Assembly: GCA_023411035.1 (NCBI GenBank)
Contig: JAEYPE010000033.1
Span: 1 to 14,651, forward strand
Direction: 5' to 3'
Length of the DNA stretch: 14,651 bases
From: Pseudomonadota bacterium
GTDB taxonomy: Bacteria; Pseudomonadota; Alphaproteobacteria; Azospirillales; Azospirillaceae
Shown: positions 1 through 6,309 of the stretch, in pieces
Layout: each line of letters starts with the position of its first letter
Position numbering within the stretch: position 1 is the stretch's first letter
The notes under the pieces: model-generated
Told to the model about the DNA's origin: nothing
The model's input: the letters and a program-made list of their open reading frames with translations, nothing else
Database searches by the model: none
Translations under genes and position numbers: made by a program

Positions 1-124
1 GCGCGCTTCCCAGCGCCTCCGCCCAGCCGGTCCCCGTCAGCGCGGCCACGGCGGCGGCGGCGAGCGCGAGGCCCAGCAGGGCCGGTACCACGGCGGCGAC
101 CCGGCGCAGGACGAGGCTCAGCAT
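1..124 (-). CDS. N-terminal fragment of an unidentified membrane or exported protein (partial, runs off the left edge)
   Basis: Reading the minus strand from an ATG at 124 gives 41 codons open to the window edge. The product starts with Met-Leu-Ser-Leu-Val-Leu-Arg-Arg and continues into a stretch of about 22 Ala/Leu/Val residues, which is a positively charged N-terminus followed by a membrane segment or signal peptide. A GCAGGG ribosome-binding-like stretch lies four bases upstream of the ATG. The style fits the first segment of an ABC-transporter permease, but nothing here is specific enough to name the family. The gene is divergent from the PLD-VTT gene, with 292 bp between their starts. 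The rest of the gene is needed to identify it. Confidence 0.5.
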   Translation of the reverse strand, partial: MLSLVLRRVAAVVPALLGLALAAAAVAALTGTGWAEALGSA

Positions 125-416
125 CGACCCTGCCGCGGAATCGCGGAGAGGATCGCCTTCAGGGGTGCCGTGACCGGCGGGATCGGTGGGGCGACGGACG
201 AGCGGGACACGAGGACGATGGTTGGGGCAATGGCGGACACGAATGAAGTCATCCTGACGGTACCCAGGACCCTGCCGGTCGGGCAATGGAATTTCGCCTC
301 ACGGCGGGCGGCGGAGAGGGAAGGGCGGCTGCGGTGTTGTTCCGGCATCCGCCTTCCTGGCGGTCGCAGCCCGCACGGGACGCACCATATGTGAAGCCCC
401 CATATGTGAAGCCTCT
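125..416. other. Divergent intergenic region between the partial minus-strand gene and the PLD-VTT gene
   Basis: No convincing gene lies here; the short open frames on both strands are rich in Arg/Pro/Ser and look like high-GC noise. It holds two short perfect inverted repeats, CCGCG/CGCGG (133-137 and 142-146) and CCGCC/GGCGG (349-353 and 359-363), and a 14-bp tandem repeat at 385-413 just before the plus-strand start. I see no convincing -35/-10 pair and no GGAAC-N16-CGTT stress promoter. Promoters for both flanking genes must nevertheless lie here. Confidence 0.5.
385..413 (+). repeat. 14-bp direct repeat with 15-bp period just upstream of the PLD-VTT start codon
   Basis: CCATATGTGAAGCC occurs at 385-398 and again, identical, at 400-413, separated by one C. 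The second copy ends three bases before the chosen ATG at 417. Each copy contains the palindrome CATATG and an ATG directly followed by TGA (389-394 and 404-409). The function is unknown. It could be a tandem regulator site or part of the translation-initiation region, since no good Shine-Dalgarno sequence is otherwise visible. Confidence 0.8.
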
Positions 417-2717
417 ATGCCGATCCCCGCAGGAATTCCGGTCCCGCCCCGTCCGATGCCCGACCAGCCGTCCTTTCCAGTCCCATCGCATCCGGCGCCT
501 TCCGTGGCGGCGGCGGAACCGCTGCTGGTGCCGGGCCGCACCTGCTGGCGGGTGGAGCGGGCGGAGCGCGTCGGCGTGATCGTCGACGCCGAGGATTACT
601 TCGCGCACGCCAAGGCGGCGATGCGGCAGGCGCGGCGCAGCATCTACCTGACCGCCTGGGATTTCGACGCACGCATCCGGCTGACCCCGCAGATGCGCCG
701 CCCGCGCCGCCCGGACAAGCTGGGCAACCTGCTGAGCTGGCTGGCGGCGACCCGCCCGGACCTGACCATCCATGTGCTGAAGTGGGACTATGCGGAGCTG
801 TTCGATCTGGCCCGCTGGTCGCAGCCGCTGTTCCTGCGGAGCTGGCTCAGCCATTCGCGGCTCCAGTACCGGCTGGACGGCGATCATCCCGCGGGGGCCT
901 GCCACCATCAGAAGATGCTGGTGATCGACGACCGCGTGGCCTTCTGCGGCGGGCTGGACATCACCGCCAACCGCTGGGACACCCGCGCCCACCGCCCCGA
1001 CGAGCCGCTGCGCCGCCAGCCGGACGGCAACCCCTACGAGCCCTTCCACGACGTGATGATGGCGGTGGACGGCGACGCTGCCCGCGCATTGGGCGACCTG
1101 TTCCGGGAGCGCTGGCGCCGCGCCACCGGCTGCACCCTCTCCCCGCCCGCCATGGATGTCCCCGGCGGCGGCCTGCGCCCCCGGCGCCGGCTGCGGCTGA
1201 AGGCGCGCCGGGCCGGGCCGGACAGTCCCGACCCCTGGCCGTCCCAGCTCGTCCCGCTTCTGAAGGGCATGCCCATCGGCATCGCCCGCACCGAACCCGC
1301 CTACAACGGGCGCGGCGAGGTGCGGGAGGTGGAGGCGCTCTACGCCGCCGCCATCGCCTCGGCCAGACGCTTCATCTACATGGAAAGCCAGTATTTTGCC
1401 TCCGTCGCCGTGGCCGACGCGCTGAAGGCGCGGCTGGCCGAGCCGGACGGGCCGGAGGTGGTGATCGTCAACCCCACCCGCACGACGAGCTGGCTGGAGA
1501 ACGCCGTGATGCTCGGCGCCCGCGCCCGGCTGGTGCGGGAACTGCGGGAGGCCGACCGGAACGGGCGATTCCACCTCTACATCGCCAGGACCGGCGGCAT
1601 CGGCATCACCGTCCACGCCAAGGTGATGGTGGTGGACGACCGCCTGTTGCGCATCGGCTCGGCCAATCTGAACAACCGGTCGATGGGGCTGGACACCGAA
1701 TGCGATCTGGCGCTGGAGGCGCCGCCGGGACGGGTGGAGGGGCGCGAGGCCCGGCAGGCCATCGCCGGGGTGCGCGACGGCCTGATCGCGGAGCATCTGG
1801 GGGTCGCGCCGGAAAGCGTGGCGGCGGAGCTGCGCCGGTCCGGCTCCCTCGTCCACACGGTGGAGGCGCTGCGCCGGCCCGGCGGGCGCACGCTGGAACC
1901 GTTGGAGGACGCCGACCCCGGCCTGCTGGCCGCCGCCGTCGCCGACTCCAGGGTCTTCGACCCCGAACGCCCGGTCGGCGCGGTGGAGATCGTGCGGCGC
2001 GTCCTGCCGTCCCGCATCCCGCGGCGGCACCACTGGCTGGCGCTGGCGGTCATCCTGGCGGTGGTGGGCGGGGTCTGGGGGCTGTGGAACCACACGCCGC
2101 TGCGCGACTGGGCGACGCTGGACGCCGTTCTCGGCGGCTTCGGGCGGCTGCGCGAATCGGCGCTGGGGCCGCTCTGGGTGATCCTGCTCTATGTGGCGGG
2201 GGGCTTCGTGCTGTTTCCGGTGCTGTTGCTGATCGCGGCGACGGCCATCGCGCTGGGGCCGTGGCTGGGTTTCCCGACCGCGCTGGCCGGGGTGCTGGCC
2301 TCCGCCACGGCGCTGTTCTGGGTGGGCCGCCTCGCCGGCCAGCGCCCCATCGAACGGTACGGCGGGACGGTGGTGCGGCGGGCCAGCGAGGCGCTCGGCG
2401 AAAGCGGCGTTCTGGCCATGGCCGCCCTGCGGGTGGTTCCGGTGGCGCCCTTCACGGTGGTGAACCTCGTCGCGGGGGCTTCCCGCATCCGTTTTCTCGA
2501 CTATCTGTTCGGGACGGTCCTGGGGATGGCGCCGGGAATTCTCGTCTTCAACCTGCTCGGGCACCAGCTTGAGCGTGTGCTGACGGAGCCGACGCCCGCC
2601 GACATGACCCTTCTTGGGCTGGCCGCGGCGGTGGCGCTGGGGCTTGGCTGGGCCGGCAACCGGCTGGTAAGGGTCCTGGGAACGAGACGGACGGACAAGG
2701 GAGATCAACAGCGGTGA
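417..2717 (+). CDS. Phospholipase D/cardiolipin-synthase-like protein fused to a C-terminal DedA/VTT membrane domain
   Basis: This 766-residue protein has two HKD phosphatidyltransferase motifs: H164-x-K166-x4-D171, and H400-x-K402-x4-D407 followed by Gly-Ser-Ala-Asn-Leu-Asn-Asn. This is the paired active site of the phospholipase D/cardiolipin synthase superfamily. From about residue 538 the chain becomes hydrophobic, with a single segment near 538-557 and then several membrane segments (about 582-640 and 662-750). The intervening motifs are typical of the VTT (SNARE-associated/DedA) family, whose members include lipid scramblases or flippases. The likely role is phospholipid head-group exchange or hydrolysis at the inner membrane, coupled to lipid movement; the substrate cannot be read from the sequence. 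The start is uncertain: ATG 417 has no clear ribosome-binding site, the first 40 residues are Pro-rich, and ATG 455 is an in-phase alternative. The stop overlaps the next gene's start, so the two are translationally coupled. Confidence 0.9.
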   Translation: MPIPAGIPVPPRPMPDQPSFPVPSHPAPSVAAAEPLLVPGRTCWRVERAERVGVIVDAEDYFAHAKAAMRQARRSIYLTAWDFDARIRLTPQMRRPRRPDKLGNLLSWLAATRPDLTIHVLKWDYAELFDLARWSQPLFLRSWLSHSRLQYRLDGDHPAGACHHQKMLVIDDRVAFCGGLDITANRWDTRAHRPDEPLRRQPDGNPYEPFHDVMMAVDGDAARALGDLFRERWRRATGCTLSPPAMDVPGGGLRPRRRLRLKARRAGPDSPDPWPSQLVPLLKGMPIGIARTEPAYNGRGEVREVEALYAAAIASARRFIYMESQYFASVAVADALKARLAEPDGPEVVIVNPTRTTSWLENAVMLGARARLVRELREADRNGRFHLYIARTGGIGITVHAKVMVVDDRLLRIGSANLNNRSMGLDTECDLALEAPPGRVEGREARQAIAGVRDGLIAEHLGVAPESVAAELRRSGSLVHTVEALRRPGGRTLEPLEDADPGLLAAAVADSRVFDPERPVGAVEIVRRVLPSRIPRRHHWLALAVILAVVGGVWGLWNHTPLRDWATLDAVLGGFGRLRESALGPLWVILLYVAGGFVLFPVLLLIAATAIALGPWLGFPTALAGVLASATALFWVGRLAGQRPIERYGGTVVRRASEALGESGVLAMAALRVVPVAPFTVVNLVAGASRIRFLDYLFGTVLGMAPGILVFNLLGHQLERVLTEPTPADMTLLGLAAAVALGLGWAGNRLVRVLGTRRTDKGDQQR

Positions 2718-3526
2718 TCCGATTCAGCCAGGAGCGCGTGGAGCGGATCACCTCCGCGTTGCGCGCCGCCCGATTGGGCCGCACGAAACGCCGCGTGGAC
2801 GGGCGCAGCGGCACGGTTCCGGAGGGCATGGCGCCGCTGCGCGTGGCGACCTGGAACATTCACAGCTGCGTCGGGCTGGACGCGCGCTTCGCACCGGACC
2901 GCATCGCCGAGGTCATCAAGGAACTGGACGTCGATCTGGTCGGCCTCCAGGAGGTCGGCTGGCATCACCGCGGCGAATCCGGGCTGGACCAGTTCGACTT
3001 CCTGGAGCGGGCGACCGGCCTGAAGGCCCATGCCGGCCCGACCAAGCACAACGCCCACGCCCATTACGGCAACGCCATCCTGACGCGGCTGCCGGTGCTG
3101 AAATGCGCCCCCGTCGACCTCAGCGTCGGACGCCGGGAGCCGCGCGGCGGCATCGATGTGATCGTCGAGGTGCAGGGACGCCCGGTGCGCATCATCGTCG
3201 CCCATCTCGGCCTCGACCCGTGGGAGCGGGCGCGGCAGGTGGGCGTCATCGTGGGGTTGCTGGAGGAGCATCCGGCCCTGCCGACCCTGTTCATGGGCGA
3301 CCTCAACGAATGGGCGCCCAATTCCCCCCGGCTGCGCAAGCTGGCGGAGGCGTTTCCCGACTGGGCCTGCCCGCGCAGCTTCCACGCACGCATGCCCACG
3401 CTGCGGCTCGACCGCATCTATGTGAACAACGGGCTGACCATCCCCTCCTATGAGGTGGTGCGCACGGTGCTGACGCGGCGTGCGTCCGACCATCTCCCGG
3501 TGCGCGCCACCGTGGCAGTACCATAA
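2714..3526 (+). CDS. Endonuclease/exonuclease/phosphatase (EEP) family metal-dependent hydrolase
   Basis: This 270-residue protein has the EEP-fold signature set in order: Thr-Trp-Asn48-Ile-His, Leu-Gln-Glu80 (metal ligand), His164 in Ala-His-Leu-Gly, Gly-Asp196-Leu-Asn198, and Ser-Asp259-His260 near the C-terminus. The family includes DNA nucleases, sphingomyelinases and inositol-phosphate phosphatases, so the fold does not fix the substrate. The gene starts at GTG 2714 inside the preceding stop (GTGA overlap), with an AGGGAG ribosome-binding stretch about ten bases upstream. ATG 2828 would still keep the whole catalytic core, but its GGAGG is only two bases from the ATG. The neighbour is a PLD-type lipid enzyme, and in E. 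coli the EEP protein YbhP is encoded beside cardiolipin synthase ClsB. A phospholipid-related substrate is therefore more likely than DNA; this is inference. No signal peptide is evident. Confidence 0.88.
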   Translation: MIRFSQERVERITSALRAARLGRTKRRVDGRSGTVPEGMAPLRVATWNIHSCVGLDARFAPDRIAEVIKELDVDLVGLQEVGWHHRGESGLDQFDFLERATGLKAHAGPTKHNAHAHYGNAILTRLPVLKCAPVDLSVGRREPRGGIDVIVEVQGRPVRIIVAHLGLDPWERARQVGVIVGLLEEHPALPTLFMGDLNEWAPNSPRLRKLAEAFPDWACPRSFHARMPTLRLDRIYVNNGLTIPSYEVVRTVLTRRASDHLPVRATVAVP

Positions 3527-3568
3527 CTGACTTCGCTACTCGGACAATGTTGCGGTGCGATGTTTCCC

Positions 3569-3604
3569 GGCGCGTGTGCGGTTCCGCGTGCGCGCCTTTT
3601 CTTT
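3569..3604 (+). terminator. Intrinsic terminator of the PLD-VTT/EEP operon
   Basis: A 12-bp stem (3569-3580 with 3585-3596, including three G-U wobbles) closes a GTTC loop. It is followed directly by TTTTCTTT. It lies about 40 bp after the EEP stop codon and about 215 bp before phaZ, so it separates the two transcription units. Confidence 0.8.
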
Positions 3605-3817
3605 CGTCTTGACTCTGGTGCCCTGATCCATGGGCAGCGCAGCGATGCATGGCTTTTTCGCGTTGCGAACTGTTTCCAATGAAAATTCTTTCCCGAGATA
3701 GGGTGTCGGCTATTGACCTTTCGGCTGAGGGTTGGCCAATTTGTTGGTTGGTCATACGACTAATGACAGCACCCCCAGACGACCGGGCGTGGGATCAACC
3801 GCCGAAGCGAGGACCTG
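3605..3817 (+). promoter_or_regulatory. AT-richer leader and probable promoter region of phaZ
   Basis: This 213-bp stretch between the terminator and the phaZ start is clearly lower in GC than its surroundings. TTGACT (3609) and TTGACC (3713) resemble -35 boxes. The second has only a weak -10 candidate (CAATTT at 3737) after an 18-base spacer. An 8-bp palindrome TTGGCCAA sits at 3732-3739. I can place a promoter here only by position and composition, not by a strong motif. No gene is visible in it. Confidence 0.4.
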
Positions 3818-5038
3818 TTGCTTTACCATCTCTACGATCTGCAGCACGCCGCCCTGCGCCCGATGCGTCTGCTGGCCGAGGCCACACAGCACACCTTCCA
3901 GAACCCCTTCAGCCCGGTTTCCTACACCCGCGTCGGGCGCGCCATGGCCGCCAGCGCCGAACTTGTGGAGCGCACCACCCGCCGCTTCCCGAAGCCGGAA
4001 TTCGGTCTGAAGACCGCCCTGGTGAACGGCGAAACCGTTGCGGTCACAGAGCGCATCGTCCATCGCGAGCCCTTCTGCAACCTGCTGCACTTCGCCAAGC
4101 CGGAAGGCACGCCGGCGCAGCCGCGCGTCCTGCTGGTCGCCCCGATGTCGGGCCACCACGCGACCCTGCTGCGCGGCACGGTGGCGGCGCTGCTGGCCGA
4201 CCATGATGTCTTCATCACCGACTGGATCGACGCCCGGCTGGTGCCGCTGGCGCGCGGGCGGTTCGACCTGGACGACTACATCGACACGGTGGCCGGGCTG
4301 ATCCGCCTCCTGGGACCGCAGACCCACGTCATCGCGGTGTGCCAGCCGGTGGTTCCGGTCCTGGCCGCGGTGTCGCTGATGGCGGCGGCGGACGAGGCGG
4401 TGCAGCCGCGCTCCATGACGCTGATGGGCGGCCCCATCGACCCGACGGCGAACCCGACCGTTCCGGTGAAGCTGGCCGCGACCCGTTCGCTGAAGTGGTT
4501 CGAGCGCAACGTCATCGCCACGGTCCCGGCCTATTATCCGGGCGGCTTCCGCCGGGTCTATCCCGGCTTCATCCAGCTTTCGGGCTTCATGTCCATGCAT
4601 CTGGACCGCCACATCGGGGAGCATCTCGGCCTGTTCCGCCACCTCGTCCGCGGCGACGGCGACTCCGCGGAGCAGCACCGCCGCTTCTACGACGAGTATC
4701 TGTCGGTGATGGACCTGTCGGCGGAATTCTACCTGCAAACCATCGAGACGGTGTTCCAGAAGCACGCGCTGGCCAACGGCACCATGGAGTCCCGCGGGCG
4801 CCGGGTGGAACCGGCGGCGATCCGCAAGACCGCCGTGATGACCGTGGAAGGCGAGTTGGACGACATCTCCGCCCCCGGCCAGACCGAGGCCGCGCACCGC
4901 CTCTGCGCCTCCCTGCCGGAGGGGATGCGCGCCCGCCATCATCAGAACGGCGTCGGTCACTACGGCATCTTCAACGGCCGCCGCTGGCGCGAAAGCATCA
5001 TGCCGGCGGTGCGGGACTTCATCCGCAAGCACGATTGA
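3818..5038 (+). CDS. phaZ: Intracellular polyhydroxyalkanoate (PHB) depolymerase
   Basis: This 406-residue protein belongs to the PhaZ family of intracellular depolymerases, which mobilise native PHB granules to hydroxybutyrate or oligomers. It matches the remembered Ralstonia eutropha PhaZ1 over its whole length. Shared landmarks are the start Leu-Tyr-x-Leu, Ser-Gly-His-His-Ala-Thr-Leu-Leu-Arg (111-119), Asp-Trp-Ile-Asp-Ala-Arg (135-140), and the nucleophile motif Val-Cys175-Gln-Pro, where cysteine replaces the serine of a lipase box. The acid is in Gly-Glu-Leu-Asp348-Asp349 and the catalytic histidine in Gly-His381-Tyr-Gly-Ile-Phe. The start is TTG at 3818: no in-frame ATG lies nearby, GAGGA sits four bases upstream, and the N-terminus then agrees with the family. 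It is a single-gene unit between the upstream terminator and a shared hairpin with convergent ctaA. No phaC or phasin gene is in the window. Confidence 0.95.
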   Translation: MLYHLYDLQHAALRPMRLLAEATQHTFQNPFSPVSYTRVGRAMAASAELVERTTRRFPKPEFGLKTALVNGETVAVTERIVHREPFCNLLHFAKPEGTPAQPRVLLVAPMSGHHATLLRGTVAALLADHDVFITDWIDARLVPLARGRFDLDDYIDTVAGLIRLLGPQTHVIAVCQPVVPVLAAVSLMAAADEAVQPRSMTLMGGPIDPTANPTVPVKLAATRSLKWFERNVIATVPAYYPGGFRRVYPGFIQLSGFMSMHLDRHIGEHLGLFRHLVRGDGDSAEQHRRFYDEYLSVMDLSAEFYLQTIETVFQKHALANGTMESRGRRVEPAAIRKTAVMTVEGELDDISAPGQTEAAHRLCASLPEGMRARHHQNGVGHYGIFNGRRWRESIMPAVRDFIRKHD

Positions 5039-5045
5039 AGCACAT

Positions 5046-5077
5046 CCCCCGCCCGCCGCCCTGCGGCGCGGCGGGGG
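5046..5077. terminator. GC-rich hairpin between convergent phaZ and ctaA
   Basis: Arms 5046-5059 and 5063-5077 pair as CCCCCGCC and GCCGC blocks around a small internal bulge, with a three-base CCT loop. It fills nearly all of the 51-bp gap between the two stop codons, so it probably serves as a terminator for both. Neither side has a clean run of U; the plus side continues TTGCTTCCTT. Termination is therefore inferred from position and stem strength. Confidence 0.6.
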
Positions 5078-5089
5078 TTGCTTCCTTGG

Positions 5090-6163
5090 TCAGCGCTTCG
5101 GAGCGCCCACCGGGCGCAACTCGTGCAGCAGCCAGACCAGCCCGGAAACCAGCAGGAGCGCCCCGGCCTGATGGGCGGCGCCGAGCGGAATCCACACGAA
5201 GCTCAGCAGCGTGGCGATGCCCAGACCGATCTGAACCAGCACCATCGCCGCGGTCAGCAGCGCCACCCGCCCGGCCCGGCCCGGCAGATGGGCGACCCAC
5301 ACCCGCAGGGCCAGCCCCAGGACCACGACGCCGGTCAGCAGGGCCAGCGTCCGGTGCGTCAACTGGATCGCCGCGGTGTTCTCGACAAAATTGATCCACC
5401 AGGGCGTCAGGTTCGCGACCTCCGGCGGGACGATGTGACCGTTCATCAGCGGGAAGCTGTTGTAGGCCAGCCCGGCGTCCGTCCCGGCGACGAAGGCGCC
5501 CCACACGATGGTGACGCCGGTCAGCCCCAGCGCCCAGCGCGCGTGCTTGCGCAGCCGATGCGATTCCGTCGCCCAGCCCGCCAGCGGCAGCGGGTCGAGC
5601 AGCCCCAGCGCCGTGCGCAGCAGCAGCCCGTAGATCAGGATCGCCATGCCGAGATGCAGCGCCAGCCGGTAGTGGCTGACCTCGGGCCGGTCCACCAGCC
5701 CGCTCTTGACCATGTACCAGCCGATCACCCCCTGGAGCCCGCCCAGCAGGAACAGCCCGGCCAGCTTCGGCCACAGGTCGGCGGGGATGCGCCCGTTGAT
5801 CCAGAAGCGCAGGAAGGGGATCAGGAAGACGAAGCCGATCAACTGGCCCCACAGCCGGTGGAACCACTCCCACCAGAAGATCTGCTTGAAGGCGGCCAGA
5901 TCCATGGCGAAGTTGTGGATGCGGAACTCCGGCGTGGCCTTGTAGAGGGTGAACACGCGGTTCCATTCCGCTTCCGACAAGGGCGGAAGGATGCCGATCA
6001 GCGGTTTCCACTCCACCATCGAGAGGCCGGACTCGGTCAGGCGCGTGATGGCGCCGATCACGGCCATGGCGAAGACCATCGCGCAGCAGATCAACAGCCA
6101 ATAGGCGATGGGGCGGGTGGAGTCGGAGGAGCGGACGTCTTTGCCGGCGATGGCGGCGGTCAT
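5090..6163 (-). CDS. ctaA: Heme A synthase (COX15/CtaA family, type 2)
   Basis: Heme A synthase oxidises the C8 methyl of heme O to a formyl group, making heme A for aa3-type cytochrome oxidase in the inner membrane. The 357-residue product has the usual multi-pass pattern of about eight membrane segments. It has the family motifs Gly-Ala-Ile-Thr-Arg-Leu-Thr-Glu-Ser-Gly-Leu-Ser (37-48), Phe-His102-Arg-Leu-Trp-Gly, Leu-His170-Leu-Gly, Thr-His270-Arg and Ala-His331-Gln-Ala-Gly, which hold the expected heme-ligand histidines. It lacks the extracytoplasmic cysteine pair of Bacillus-type enzymes. I chose ATG 6163 because the product then has the usual alphaproteobacterial length. ATG 6229 or GTG 6280 would add 22 or 39 residues; none of the three has a strong ribosome-binding site. 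No other cytochrome oxidase gene is adjacent. It is divergent from the large oxidoreductase. Confidence 0.95.
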   Translation of the reverse strand: MTAAIAGKDVRSSDSTRPIAYWLLICCAMVFAMAVIGAITRLTESGLSMVEWKPLIGILPPLSEAEWNRVFTLYKATPEFRIHNFAMDLAAFKQIFWWEWFHRLWGQLIGFVFLIPFLRFWINGRIPADLWPKLAGLFLLGGLQGVIGWYMVKSGLVDRPEVSHYRLALHLGMAILIYGLLLRTALGLLDPLPLAGWATESHRLRKHARWALGLTGVTIVWGAFVAGTDAGLAYNSFPLMNGHIVPPEVANLTPWWINFVENTAAIQLTHRTLALLTGVVVLGLALRVWVAHLPGRAGRVALLTAAMVLVQIGLGIATLLSFVWIPLGAAHQAGALLLVSGLVWLLHELRPVGAPKR

Positions 6164-6309
6164 GGCGGTCACGGACAGGCGGCTCCGGATGATGGGGAAG
6201 GGGTCCGGGAGAGAGGGCTTCCGGGTCATGTGGGGTGCGGCACCGGATGCGTCAAACGGACACGGGTTACCCCGCCGCACCGGGGGCGGGTTTCGGGTGA
6301 AGGCAGCGC
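6164..6309. promoter_or_regulatory. Divergent promoter region between ctaA and the large oxidoreductase gene
   Basis: This 146-bp gap must carry the starts of both genes. A perfect inverted repeat CCCGCC/GGCGGG (6271-6276 and 6285-6290, 8-base spacer), followed by TTT, lies 19 bases before the plus-strand start and could fold in its leader. On the minus strand TTGACG (6250-6255) resembles a -35 box for ctaA, but its -10 is weak. If ctaA starts upstream of 6163, part of this region is coding. Confidence 0.35.

Noticed and set aside
118..348. 76-codon minus-strand frame ending at the partial left-edge gene's start
   Set aside because: The overlap with the ATG at 124 resembles translational coupling, but the residues (Ser, Pro, Arg) look like non-coding high-GC sequence and no ribosome-binding site is seen.
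249..2708. 819-codon minus-strand open frame antisense to the PLD-VTT gene
   Set aside because: The composition is rich in Arg, His, Gln, Pro and Gly with no recognisable motif, while the plus strand carries two intact HKD motifs. It is a high-GC antisense shadow.
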